Assembly: GCA_937893675.1 (NCBI GenBank)
Contig: CALBGI010000021.1
Span: forward strand, 79,867 to 143,866
DNA from: an uncultured Blautia sp.
Lineage (GTDB): Bacteria; Bacillota; Clostridia; Lachnospirales; Lachnospiraceae
DNA length: 64,000 nucleotides
Direction of reading: 5' to 3'
This document shows positions 33,501-42,328 of this stretch, one piece after another (position 1 is the first letter of the stretch; the number at the start of each line of letters is the position of its first letter). The translations under genes were made by a program, and so were the position numbers. The notes beneath the pieces are model-generated. The model was given only the letters and a program-made list of their open reading frames with translations. It had not been told where the DNA came from and ran no database searches.

Positions 33501-34487
33501 ATGCCGGCAAGTGATATCGGGATTGATTTGGGAACCAGGAACAGTCTGGTATATTCCACAGGGAAGGGGCTTGTTCTGCAGGAGCCTTCCGTGGTGATCT
33601 ATGATAAAGATACAGAAAAAATAAGAGCGATCGGCGAGGAAGCCCGGCAGATGGCGTCCCACGCGGGCTCCAATCTTGAGGTGATCTGGCCCATTCATCA
33701 GGGTGTGATCACGGATTACGTTGTCATGGAAAAAATGCTGAAATTTTTTATCTCCAAGGCAATGGGGCGGCGGGCGTTCCGAAAACCCCGTATCAGCATT
33801 TCCGTGCCGAGCGGGATCACAGAGATTGAGCGCAAGGCCATTGAGGAGGCCACCTATCAGTCCGGTGCGCGCAAGGTGTTTCTGGTGGACGAGCCCATTG
33901 CGGCTGCCATTGGCGCCGGTGTGGATATCACCAAGCCTTTTGGCAGCCTGGTGGTGGATATCGGCGCAGGGACTACAGATGTGGCGGTGATTTCTGTGGG
34001 CGGGGTGGTGATCTCCAGCTCGCTCAAGGTGGCAGGGGACAATTTTAATCAGGCGATCATTCATTACGTGCGGGAGAAGCACAGCCTTTTCATTGGAGAG
34101 GATGCTGCGGAAAATATCAAAATAAAAATCGGTACGGCCTGTGAGGAGGCGGACCCGAGAACCATGGAGGTGAAGGGGAGAAACATCATCACAGGACTTC
34201 CCAAGGTGGCAACCATCACTTCGGAGGAGATCAGGGAAGCCTTAAAGGACGCTACCGGGCAGATCGTGGAGCTTGTCCACGGAATTCTGGAGAAAACCCC
34301 TCCGGAGCTGGCGGCAGATATTATGGACAGAGGAATTGTGCTCACAGGAGGCGGAGCGATGCTGCATGGTATGGATACGCTGATCGAGCAGAGGACAGGC
34401 GTGAATACCCTGACGGTGCAGGATGCCATGATGGTGGTTGCAGTGGGTACCGGGAAATACGCGGAAGTGATGAGCAAAATGGAATGA
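33501..34487 (+). CDS. mreB: Rod-shape actin-like protein MreB/Mbl
   Basis: A 328-residue actin-fold ATPase that positions wall synthesis. DIGIDLGTRNSLVYSTGKG (phosphate 1), SVPSGITEIERKAIEEA, DIGAGTTDVAVISVGG (phosphate 2) and VLTGGGAMLHGMD (adenosine) are present. ATG 33501 has AAAGGGGA upstream. No mreC/mreD follow, so this is likely an Mbl- or MreBH-like copy outside the main mre operon. Confidence 0.93.
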   Translation: MPASDIGIDLGTRNSLVYSTGKGLVLQEPSVVIYDKDTEKIRAIGEEARQMASHAGSNLEVIWPIHQGVITDYVVMEKMLKFFISKAMGRRAFRKPRISISVPSGITEIERKAIEEATYQSGARKVFLVDEPIAAAIGAGVDITKPFGSLVVDIGAGTTDVAVISVGGVVISSSLKVAGDNFNQAIIHYVREKHSLFIGEDAAENIKIKIGTACEEADPRTMEVKGRNIITGLPKVATITSEEIREALKDATGQIVELVHGILEKTPPELAADIMDRGIVLTGGGAMLHGMDTLIEQRTGVNTLTVQDAMMVVAVGTGKYAEVMSKME

Positions 34488-34495
34488 CAGAGTGC

Positions 34496-34555
34496 GGGGC
34501 TGTGGCAAAACAGGCTGCCGGCGGATAAGGCCGGAGCCTGTTTTGCGGCAGCCCC
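34496..34555. other. Long imperfect hairpin between mreB and recD2
   Basis: About 25 bases (34496-34520) pair with 34531-34555 with few mismatches, including GCAAAACAGGCT/AGCCTGTTTTGC. No T run follows, so it is not a standard terminator. It may be an RNA-processing site or a relic repeat. Confidence 0.5.
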
Positions 34556-34581
34556 GTGTCATAATGATACAGGAGAAGAAC

Positions 34582-36825
34582 ATGAGTGAAACAGTGACAG
34601 GATATATCGACCATATCATTTATCGCAATGAGGACAACGGATATACGGTAATGGTGCTGAAAGGCGTAAAAGACGAGGATGAGCTTACCTGCGTGGGAAC
34701 CTTTGCCTCGGTCACCCAGGGGGCTACCGTAGAGGTGCAGGGAAGCTACACCAACCACCCGGTATACGGAAAACAGCTGCAGATAACCGCTTTGACGGAG
34801 AAGATGCCGGAGGACTCGCTGGCAATGGAACGTTACCTGGGCTCCGGCGCGATCAAGGGGATCGGTGCGGCCATGGCGGGGCGGATCGTGCGCCATTTCG
34901 GGGACGATACCCTGCGGATCATGGAGGAGGAACCGGAACGTCTTTCGGAGGTAAAAGGGATCAGCGAAAAAAAAGCAAGAGAGATCGCGCAGCAGGTGAC
35001 GGCAAAGGCCGATATGCGCCGCGCCATGATCTTTTTGCAGAAATATGGGATTTCCCTGAATCTTGGGGCGAAGATCTATCAGAAATACGGGCAGTCGCTT
35101 TACAGCGTTCTTCAGGAGAATCCCTACCGTCTGGCGGAGGATATTTCCGGCGTTGGTTTCAAGATCGCGGACGAGATCGCAGCCCGCATCGGCATTCATA
35201 CAGATTCAGATTACAGAATCCGGAGCGGAATGCTGTATACTCTTCTGCAGGCCGGGGCGGAAGGCCACGTTTATCTTCCGAAGGAGGAGCTGTTTGCACG
35301 TTCTGCGAGGCTTCTGGATGTGGATCCCGCCTATATGGAAAAGCACCTTATGGATATGGCGCTGGACAGAAAGCTGATCCTCAAGGAGCAGGAAGAAACA
35401 GTGCTGGTGTATCCCAGTCAGTTTTACTATCTGGAGCTGAATACGGCCAGGATGCTTCGGGAGCTCAACATCCGCTGCCCGGAGGATCAGGGGCTGATGT
35501 TGCGGCGTATCAGCCAGATTGAGAAAGACACAGGTACGGTTCTGGATGAAATGCAGAAAAAAGCGGTGCAGGAAGCTGCGAATCACGGGCTTTTTGTGCT
35601 GACCGGAGGCCCGGGCACAGGAAAAACCACAACGATCAACGCCATTATCCGCTATTTTGAGGGGGAAGGCGCCGAGATCCGGCTGGCAGCTCCCACAGGG
35701 AGAGCGGCAAAGCGTATGACCGAGGCCACAGGCTATGAGGCGCAGACCATCCACCGTCTTTTGGAGCTTACCGGGATGCCGGATGAGGAGCGGGAGGGGC
35801 AGGCTGTGCACTTTGAGCGAAATGCCCAGAACCCGCTGGAGGCAGATGTGGTTATTATTGATGAGATGTCCATGGTGGATATTTCTCTGATGCATTCCCT
35901 CCTTCTGGCGATCACTGCGGGTACCCGGCTGATCCTGGTTGGGGATGAGAATCAGCTTCCCAGCGTAGGGCCGGGCAATGTACTCAGAGATATTATCAGG
36001 AGCAAGGCCTTTCCGGTGGTGGAGCTGACCAAGATTTTCCGCCAGGCTTTTGAGAGCGATATTGTGGTGAATGCCCACAAGATCAACCGGGGAGAGCCGG
36101 TGACCGTGGACAACAAGAGCAGAGATTTCTTTTTTTTGAAGCGCTATGACGCAGACATCATTATTCGGGTCGTGATCGCGCTCATTCAGGAGAAACTCCC
36201 GCGCTATGTGGATGCCAGACCCTTTGACATCCAGGTACTCACACCTATGCGAAAAGGACTTCTGGGCGTGGAGCGTCTCAATGCGATTTTGCAGAGGTAC
36301 CTGAATCCTGCGGACGGACGCAAAAAAGAAAAGGAATGCGGAAGCCATCTGTTCCGGGAAGGGGACAAGGTGATGCAGGTAAAAAACAATTATCAGCTGG
36401 AGTGGGAAGTGCGGGGACGCTATGGGATTCCCGTAGACAAAGGCGTGGGAGTGTTTAACGGAGATACCGGGATCCTGAAAGAACTCAATGAATTTGCGGA
36501 AATGGCAACCGTCGAGTTTGAAGATGGGCGAATTGCGGAATACTCTTATAAACAGCTGGAGGAGCTGGAGCTTGCCTACGCGGTCACGATACACAAATCT
36601 CAGGGCTCGGAATATCCTGCGGTGGTACTGCCACTGCTTTCGGGGCCGCAGATGCTGATGAACCGGAATCTTCTCTATACAGCCGTCACCCGGGCGCGCA
36701 AGTGCGTGACGGTGGTGGGCAGCGAAGCCGTTTTCGCGGAAATGATAAAAAACGAAAAACAACAGAAACGATTCAGCTCCCTTGACGCACAGATTCAGTC
36801 TCTGGGAGAGGAATACGGAGAATAG
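34582..36825 (+). CDS. recD2: RecD2-like DNA helicase
   Basis: A 747-residue superfamily 1B helicase. The N-terminal OB/HhH region (YRNEDNGYTVMVLKGVKD, GSGAIKGIGAAMAGRIVRHF) identifies RecD2 of bacteria lacking RecBC. The helicase core starts near residue 330 with Walker A GGPGTGKTTTIN, then APTGRAAKRM, VVIIDEMSMVDISLMHSLL, GDENQLPSVGPGNVLRD, and VTIHKSQGSEYPAVVLPL. ATG 34582 has AGGAGAAG. A longer frame reaching 34492 has no start signal. comFC follows after 32 bases. Confidence 0.95.
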   Translation: MSETVTGYIDHIIYRNEDNGYTVMVLKGVKDEDELTCVGTFASVTQGATVEVQGSYTNHPVYGKQLQITALTEKMPEDSLAMERYLGSGAIKGIGAAMAGRIVRHFGDDTLRIMEEEPERLSEVKGISEKKAREIAQQVTAKADMRRAMIFLQKYGISLNLGAKIYQKYGQSLYSVLQENPYRLAEDISGVGFKIADEIAARIGIHTDSDYRIRSGMLYTLLQAGAEGHVYLPKEELFARSARLLDVDPAYMEKHLMDMALDRKLILKEQEETVLVYPSQFYYLELNTARMLRELNIRCPEDQGLMLRRISQIEKDTGTVLDEMQKKAVQEAANHGLFVLTGGPGTGKTTTINAIIRYFEGEGAEIRLAAPTGRAAKRMTEATGYEAQTIHRLLELTGMPDEEREGQAVHFERNAQNPLEADVVIIDEMSMVDISLMHSLLLAITAGTRLILVGDENQLPSVGPGNVLRDIIRSKAFPVVELTKIFRQAFESDIVVNAHKINRGEPVTVDNKSRDFFFLKRYDADIIIRVVIALIQEKLPRYVDARPFDIQVLTPMRKGLLGVERLNAILQRYLNPADGRKKEKECGSHLFREGDKVMQVKNNYQLEWEVRGRYGIPVDKGVGVFNGDTGILKELNEFAEMATVEFEDGRIAEYSYKQLEELELAYAVTIHKSQGSEYPAVVLPLLSGPQMLMNRNLLYTAVTRARKCVTVVGSEAVFAEMIKNEKQQKRFSSLDAQIQSLGEEYGE

Positions 36826-36857
36826 AGGGCGTTGTCGGGGAGAAAGGACAAAAGCCC

Positions 36858-37568
36858 ATGAAAAAAACAGCAGAAAGACTTCTGGATATCCTGTATCCCA
36901 GACACTGCCCTTTGTGCCACAGGATTTTGAAAGAAAAAAACCGTACGATCTGTCCGGAGTGCGAAACAAAGGCTGTGCCCATAGAGGGGGCGCGGTGCTT
37001 TCGGTGCGGGCGTCCGGTTTTGGAGGAAGAGGAATTCTGCGGGGAGTGCAGAACACATGCGCACCAGTTTGACAGCGGCAGAGGGATTTTTCTCTACAGC
37101 AGCAGGTGGCGAAGCTGTGTGGTGCGTTTCAAATATTACGGATGCAGGGAGTACGGGGATTTTCTGGGGGATGCCATGGCTTTTTATGCGCGCCGGGAAC
37201 TGGCAGGCTGGAAGCCGGACTGCCTGGTGCCGGTCCCGCTCCACAAAAGCAAGGAAAGGCGGCGGGGCTTCAACCAGGCAGAATATCTGGCAGCGCGCAT
37301 CAGCAGACAGAGCGGCATTCCCCTGGAGACCCGGCTGGTTGTAAAAATAAGAAAAACAAAATCTCAGAAAAAGCTGGGCAGCCGGGAACGGCAGAGGAAT
37401 CTTGCAGATGCGTTCGCAGTGACAAAACCGGTGAAGGGGCGGTGCATTCTGGTGGTGGATGATGTGTTTACCACCGGCAGCACCATGGACGCCATGGCCA
37501 AATGTCTCAAAAAGGCAGGGGCCTTTCGGGTGCACTTTCTCACGGCATTTATGGGGCATGGGAAATGA
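36858..37568 (+). CDS. comFC: ComFC-like phosphoribosyltransferase-domain competence protein
   Basis: A 236-residue ComF-family protein. The N-terminus has zinc-type Cys pairs (CPLCHR, CFRCGR, CGECR). The C-terminus is a PRTase fold with PVPLHKSKERRRGFNQAEYL and the PRPP loop ILVVDDVFTTGST near residue 196. ComFC acts with the ComFA translocase in DNA uptake, but comFA is not here. With the disrupted comEC it is the second competence gene in the window. Confidence 0.93.
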   Translation: MKKTAERLLDILYPRHCPLCHRILKEKNRTICPECETKAVPIEGARCFRCGRPVLEEEEFCGECRTHAHQFDSGRGIFLYSSRWRSCVVRFKYYGCREYGDFLGDAMAFYARRELAGWKPDCLVPVPLHKSKERRRGFNQAEYLAARISRQSGIPLETRLVVKIRKTKSQKKLGSRERQRNLADAFAVTKPVKGRCILVVDDVFTTGSTMDAMAKCLKKAGAFRVHFLTAFMGHGK

Positions 37569-37576
37569 AAAAACAC

Positions 37577-37605
37577 TTTTCATAGGAAGGGATATATGAT
37601 ACAAT
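37577..37605 (+). promoter_or_regulatory. Possible promoter of the membrane-protein/cda group
   Basis: TTTTCA (37577-37582), a 17-base spacer and TACAAT (37600-37605), 44 bases before the next ATG. Confidence 0.45.
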
Positions 37606-37648
37606 TAGCCTGTATCTGTTTGCCTACAAAGATGATAAGGAGTTCTTT

Positions 37649-38080
37649 ATGATAAATGAAGAAAAAGTAAAAATCATGACAAAGCTTGCCATGTATGAAC
37701 AGGGAGAAGGAAAGAAATATCTTCCTATCAGCAAGTTTTACAGAAGTGATTATATCGGACAGGCGCTGATCAAGAACTTTTTTCTCATATCCATCGGGTA
37801 TGTGCTGGCGCTTGGAGGCATAGCGGCCTATTTTGGAGAGTATCTTCTGGAGAACATTCACAAAATGAACCTGATCCAGCTGGGAGTTTATGTGGTGCTG
37901 GGATATGTGGCGGTGCTGGTCCTGTACTCCATCCTTACCTACATTATGTATTCGGTGAGATATGCCCGTGCAAAAAAGAGCGTCCGCAGATATTATGAGG
38001 AGCTGACAAAGCTTGGCAAGATTTACGGGCGTGAAGAGAAAAAAGCAGCCGCGCGGCGCGCAGGAGGAATGAAATCATGA
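37649..38080 (+). CDS. Membrane protein of unknown function (two TM segments)
   Basis: A 143-residue protein with two hydrophobic stretches (IKNFFLISIGYVLALGGIAA and a second from VYVVLGYVAVLVLYSILTYI). The N-terminal half and the C-terminal basic tail are cytosolic-looking. AAGGAG lies before the ATG. It overlaps the next gene as ATGA and so probably forms a unit with it. The pair precedes cdaA, which suggests an envelope role; no family was recognised. Confidence 0.75.
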   Translation: MINEEKVKIMTKLAMYEQGEGKKYLPISKFYRSDYIGQALIKNFFLISIGYVLALGGIAAYFGEYLLENIHKMNLIQLGVYVVLGYVAVLVLYSILTYIMYSVRYARAKKSVRRYYEELTKLGKIYGREEKKAAARRAGGMKS

Positions 38081-39177
38081 CAGCATTATTGGAACTGAAA
38101 CAGAAAATAAAAAATCTTTATGGACAGTACGATATCTATGTCCTGCCGGCATTGAAATTTGTTCTGGCGCTGACCTACTTTGTGTGGATCAATATGAATA
38201 TGGGATATATGACGCAGCTTGACAATGTATTTGTGGTGCTGATCCTTTCCCTGGTCTGCTGTATCCTGCCGCTGTCCGTGACCGTGTTTGCCGGATACAT
38301 GCTGATCCTGGGCCACAGCTATGCGCTGAGTCCGGAGGCGGCGGCCTTCATGCTGGTGCTGATCCTTTTTATGGCGCTTTTGTTCCTGCGTTTCAGCAGC
38401 GGACGCAACAGTATCATGATCTATACGCCGCTGGCATTTGGCTTTAACGTTCCGGTGCTGCTTCCCATCGGCGGCGGGCTTTTGAGCGATTCCCTGGCAG
38501 CGCTTCCGGCAGGCTGCGGAGTGATCCTCTACTATTTCATCCGGTTTCTCAAATCACAGGAGCAGGTTCTTGCCAGCCCGGATGTGGTGCTCCTGGAAAA
38601 AGTAAAGATCCTGGCGGACGGCCTGGTCCAGAACTGGCCGATGTGGATCACGGTTGTGGCCTTTGTGGCAGTGACGCTGATCGTGCACCTGATCCGTACC
38701 CGTTCCTTTGACTACGCCTGGAGGATCGCCATTATAGCAGGCGGTGTGACCTATGTGCTGGTGATGTTTGTGGGAAGCGTTTTCTTCAATGTCACGGTTC
38801 TTGTGATTCCGCTGATGATTTATACACTTCTTTCTGTACTTATCGGTTTTGCGATGGAGTTTGTTGCCTTCGGCGGAGATTACAGCCGCACAGAGCGCAT
38901 GCAGTATGAGGATGATGAGTATTATTACTATGTAAAAGCAGTCCCCAAAGCTTTGGTGGCGACTTCTGAGCGCAGCATCAAGAAGATTACCGCTGACAGC
39001 GAAAAGCCGGAAAGAAAAAAGAAGACGGACGGGGTAGTGAGATATCAGAAACCGGCCAGGACCGAGGGCAAACCGCAGGTCAAAAAAGAGAACACCATTC
39101 CTCCGGTTGCGCAGAAGCCGGACATGGAAGAGATAGACTTTGAAAAGAGACTGGAAGAATCGTTAAGAGACCTGTAA
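38077..39177 (+). CDS. Polytopic membrane protein of unknown function
   Basis: A 366-residue protein with about eight hydrophobic segments in the first 270 residues and a charged cytosolic tail (KKITADSEKPERKKKTDG and a final DFEKRLEESLRDL). The tail includes an EDDEYYYYVKAVPK segment. Translation is coupled to the previous gene. cdaA begins 39 bases after its stop, with its own ribosome site. Function unknown; linkage to c-di-AMP synthesis is inferred from position. Confidence 0.8.
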   Translation: MTALLELKQKIKNLYGQYDIYVLPALKFVLALTYFVWINMNMGYMTQLDNVFVVLILSLVCCILPLSVTVFAGYMLILGHSYALSPEAAAFMLVLILFMALLFLRFSSGRNSIMIYTPLAFGFNVPVLLPIGGGLLSDSLAALPAGCGVILYYFIRFLKSQEQVLASPDVVLLEKVKILADGLVQNWPMWITVVAFVAVTLIVHLIRTRSFDYAWRIAIIAGGVTYVLVMFVGSVFFNVTVLVIPLMIYTLLSVLIGFAMEFVAFGGDYSRTERMQYEDDEYYYYVKAVPKALVATSERSIKKITADSEKPERKKKTDGVVRYQKPARTEGKPQVKKENTIPPVAQKPDMEEIDFEKRLEESLRDL

Positions 39178-39216
39178 AAAGACAGCAGTTTTTATTCTTG
39201 CAGAAAGGAGGACGCT

Positions 39217-40101
39217 ATGGAGAACCTGGTAAATGTGCTTATGGAATATGCGGCAAAGCTGAATTTTCCCGGCATCGGTGTCATTGATGTGGTGGAAATT
39301 TTTCTGATTTCCTTTTTTGTCTATCAGTTCATGGTGTGGATCAAATTCACGCGGGCATATTCTTTGCTGAAAGGCATCCTGGTGGTAATGGCGTTCATCT
39401 TTTTGGCATACATTTTTAAGATGAATACGATCCTCTGGATTTTCCGAAATCTGGCGAGCGTCATGCTGATCGGCGTGGTCATTATCTTTCAGCCGGAGCT
39501 CCGGAAGGTTCTGGAGCAGTTGGGCAAGAAGAATATTATGTCGGCGATCCTTCCGTTTGACAACTCCAAGGATGTGACGGAACGGTTTACAGACAAGACC
39601 AGAAACGAACTGATCAAGGCCTGCTTTGACATGGGAGAAGCCAAGACAGGCGCCCTCATTGTCATTGAGCAGGACATCCGCCTCACGGAATATGAGCGGA
39701 CAGGGATCACTGTGGACGCGGTGCTCACCAGCCAGCTTTTGATCAATATTTTCGAGCACAACACGCCTCTCCACGACGGCGCGGTCATTGTGCGGAACAA
39801 CCGTGTTGCGGCGGCAACCTGTTATCTGCCCCTTTCCGACAATATGGAGCTGAGCAAGCAGCTTGGAACGCGTCACAGAGCCGGGGTGGGGATCAGCGAG
39901 GTCAGCGATTCCCTGACCATTATCGTCTCCGAGGAAACCGGTCATGTGTCCGTGGCCAGGGAAGGAGAGCTTCTGCGCAATGTGGATAGTGCGCAGCTGC
40001 GCAGGGAATTGGAGAAGGCCCAGAACAAGAAGGTGGTTGGAAACAACAAACTGAGACACATTCTGAAAGGGAGAGTGAGACATGAAGAGAAAGCTGACTG
40101 A
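39217..40101 (+). CDS. cdaA: Diadenylate cyclase CdaA
   Basis: Makes the second messenger c-di-AMP from two ATP. Of 294 residues, three N-terminal membrane segments precede the DAC domain, which has the catalytic DGA (LHDGAVIVRNNRVAAATCYL, near residue 187) and RHR (LGTRHRAGVGISEV, near 218). AAAGGAGGA precedes the ATG. The stop overlaps the start of cdaR by 20 bases, the conserved cdaA-cdaR layout. Confidence 0.97.
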   Translation: MENLVNVLMEYAAKLNFPGIGVIDVVEIFLISFFVYQFMVWIKFTRAYSLLKGILVVMAFIFLAYIFKMNTILWIFRNLASVMLIGVVIIFQPELRKVLEQLGKKNIMSAILPFDNSKDVTERFTDKTRNELIKACFDMGEAKTGALIVIEQDIRLTEYERTGITVDAVLTSQLLINIFEHNTPLHDGAVIVRNNRVAAATCYLPLSDNMELSKQLGTRHRAGVGISEVSDSLTIIVSEETGHVSVAREGELLRNVDSAQLRRELEKAQNKKVVGNNKLRHILKGRVRHEEKAD

Positions 40102-41374
40102 CAATTTCCCTCTGAAAATCATGTCTCTGATCGTGGGCATCTTTATATGGTTTTTGGTTGTGAATGTGGATAATCCTATTGAAACACAGAGCTTTGTGGT
40201 TGGGGTAGAGCTTCTGAATGAAGCCTATGTGGATGAGACCGGAATGGTGTGCATGGTGGATGAGGAGCAGGAACTGGCGCGAGTGACGATCACCACGGAC
40301 AGGCGGACGCTCCGGGATATCAGCACCGATGATATTCAGGCAATGGCAGATCTGCAGCAGGCGGTGAGTCTGGAAACAGATCCGGTCATGGTTCCCATCA
40401 CTGCCGTCTGCAAAGGTGTTTCCGCGAACAACATCAAAATATATCCTCAGAATCTGAGTGTGCATCTGGAGGAGAAGCTGACCAAGGAATTCGCGGTGAA
40501 CATTGTAAACAGCGGGAGCGGACCGGGCAAAGGCTACGAGATCGGCTCTCAGACTGTGAATCCGGAAAAAATCAGAATTACAGGACCGGAATCCCTGGTC
40601 AATAAAATAGATGTGGTAAATGTCAATGTGGATGTGGAAGGAATCACGGAGAACGTGACCGAAGCCCTGAGCCTGACTGTCCGGGACAAAAACGGCGAAA
40701 TTCTTTCCGATGCGGCCATGCGTTATCTGCGCATCGACAATGATGCGAGAGTGAATGTGACGACCCGCCTCTGGAGAGTGCGCACGGATGTAAAGCTTGC
40801 CGCAGGCTATGTGGGCGAGCCGGAGAGCGGCTATGTGGTAAGCGATGTGACGACCATACCGGAAACGGTGAGCGTCACCGGAAGCAACGAGGCACTGGAA
40901 ACGCTGCGTCAGCAGGGCAATACGCTGGAGATACCGGCGGAACAGGTGGATGTCAGCGGACGCACTTCTGATCTGGAGGTCAAAGTGAATCTTGCGGAAA
41001 TCCTTCCGGAGAGTCTGCGGCTCACCAGCGGTTCCAGCTCAGATCTCTGGGTGCAGGTGGATATCCTCCCGGAAGGAAGCCGCCTGGTGGACATTCCCAC
41101 CAGCGAGATCTCCGTAAAGAACAAGGCGGAGGATCTGCAGGCGGCCTTTGAGATCGACCGTGTGGAGCTTCGGGTAAAAGCCGCGGAAGGAACCAACATT
41201 GATGCCCTTGATGTAAATGCCATTAAGGCATCCATTGATCTGAAGGACCGCGAGGAAGGCACTTATGATATTCCGGTATCCGTAAAACTTCCCAAAGGCT
41301 ATGAGCTGCTGGAGGAGGTTACCACAGGGGTACAGATTTCCAAGGTGTCCAGCGTGGAGTCAAATGAGGAATAG
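40082..41374 (+). CDS. cdaR: CdaA regulator, YbbR-domain protein
   Basis: A 430-residue protein with one N-terminal membrane anchor (IMSLIVGIFIWFLVVNVDNP) and four extracellular YbbR repeats (for example VNPEKIRITGPESLVNKIDV and TIPETVSVTGSNEALETLRQ). CdaR modulates CdaA. glmM, the usual third gene, does not follow; an HPr gene does. Confidence 0.92.
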   Translation: MKRKLTDNFPLKIMSLIVGIFIWFLVVNVDNPIETQSFVVGVELLNEAYVDETGMVCMVDEEQELARVTITTDRRTLRDISTDDIQAMADLQQAVSLETDPVMVPITAVCKGVSANNIKIYPQNLSVHLEEKLTKEFAVNIVNSGSGPGKGYEIGSQTVNPEKIRITGPESLVNKIDVVNVNVDVEGITENVTEALSLTVRDKNGEILSDAAMRYLRIDNDARVNVTTRLWRVRTDVKLAAGYVGEPESGYVVSDVTTIPETVSVTGSNEALETLRQQGNTLEIPAEQVDVSGRTSDLEVKVNLAEILPESLRLTSGSSSDLWVQVDILPEGSRLVDIPTSEISVKNKAEDLQAAFEIDRVELRVKAAEGTNIDALDVNAIKASIDLKDREEGTYDIPVSVKLPKGYELLEEVTTGVQISKVSSVESNEE

Positions 41375-41385
41375 AGGTGTGAATT

Positions 41386-41649
41386 ATGGTAAATCAGAAG
41401 GTGCGGGTAAAAAATCCCACCGGACTGCATCTGCGTCCCGCAGGATTTCTCTGCAAGGAAGCGATGAAGTATAAGTCCCTGATCACATTTAATTTTGACG
41501 GAGGCGTTGCCAACGCAAAGAGCGTGCTCAGTGTTCTGGGCGCCTGTGTCAAATGCGGGGATGAAATTGAACTGGTATGTGAGGGTGCTGACGAGCAGGA
41601 AGCCCTGGCGGCGATGATCGCGGCCATTGAGAGCGGACTGGGCGAATAG
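41386..41649 (+). CDS. ptsH: HPr-family phosphocarrier protein
   Basis: An 87-residue protein of the phosphotransferase system. TGLHLRPAG holds the phosphorylated His15, and AKSVLSVLGACVKCGDEIEL holds Ser46, the HPr-kinase site used in carbon catabolite repression. Both regulatory residues are present. It is not next to ptsI, so it may be the main HPr or a paralogue. The gene starts 11 bases after cdaR. Confidence 0.85.
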   Translation: MVNQKVRVKNPTGLHLRPAGFLCKEAMKYKSLITFNFDGGVANAKSVLSVLGACVKCGDEIELVCEGADEQEALAAMIAAIESGLGE

Positions 41650-41670
41650 CGGCCGAAAGATCGCAAAAAT

Positions 41671-41742
41671 AAAAAGAGCTGCTGCACAAAGAGGGAATCC
41701 GGTGTATCTGCATAACCGGGGAGATTTTGCAGCAGCCCTTTT
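41671..41742 (+). terminator. Terminator after the HPr gene
   Basis: A long hairpin whose base (41678-41686 with 41728-41736) is a perfect 9-bp GCTGCTGCA pair, with an inner CCGGT/ACCGG stem and a T run after it. It separates the HPr gene from the polysaccharide genes. Confidence 0.75.
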
Positions 41743-41765
41743 ACAGAGCAGAAGGGAGAATGATT

Positions 41766-42320
41766 ATGAGTAAGATCAAAGTGACAGAATGTGGGGGAAT
41801 TGAGGGACTGAAGGTGATTGAGCCCAGCGTTTTCGGAGATTCCCGCGGCTATTTTATGGAGACTTATAATTATAATGACTTTAAGGAGGCCGGGATCGAT
41901 GTACCGTTTGTGCAGGATAATCAGTCCAGTTCTTCCTACGGCGTGCTGAGAGGGCTGCATTTTCAGATCAATTATCCCCAGGATAAGCTGGTGCGCGTGA
42001 TCAGCGGAGAGGTTTTTGATGTTGCCGTGGATCTGCGCGAGGGTTCCCAAACCTACGGCAAATGGTATGGGGTTGTTCTCTCCGCAGAGAATAAGAAGCA
42101 GTTCTTCATTCCCAAGGGCTTTGCACACGGTTTCGTAGTTCTTTCCGAGAATGCGGAATTCTCCTACAAATGCTCCGATTTCTATCATCCCAACGATGAG
42201 GGCGGCCTGATCTGGAATGATCCGGATATCGGCGTAGAATGGCCGATCCCGGCAGATATGGAGCTTATCCTGTCTGAGAAGGACAAAAACTGGGGCCGTT
42301 TCTGCGAGCTTCGGAAATAG
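41766..42320 (+). CDS. rfbC: dTDP-4-dehydrorhamnose 3,5-epimerase
   Basis: Third step of dTDP-L-rhamnose synthesis, 184 residues. Family blocks: GDSRGYFMETYN, VPFVQDNQSSSSYGVLRGLH with the catalytic His, VRVISGEVFDVAVDLREGS and FFIPKGFAHGFVVLSENAEF. ATG 41766 has AAGGGAG eight bases upstream; ATG 41760 touches it. rfbA, rfbB and rfbD are not in the window. It implies rhamnose in the exported polysaccharide. Confidence 0.95.
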   Translation: MSKIKVTECGGIEGLKVIEPSVFGDSRGYFMETYNYNDFKEAGIDVPFVQDNQSSSSYGVLRGLHFQINYPQDKLVRVISGEVFDVAVDLREGSQTYGKWYGVVLSAENKKQFFIPKGFAHGFVVLSENAEFSYKCSDFYHPNDEGGLIWNDPDIGVEWPIPADMELILSEKDKNWGRFCELRK

Positions 42321-42328
42321 GAGAAACT

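Noticed and set aside
35206..37056. Minus-strand frame of 616 codons
   Set aside because: It is antisense to recD2 and comFC, both with clear motifs; it has His/Gln/Arg-rich nonsense composition.
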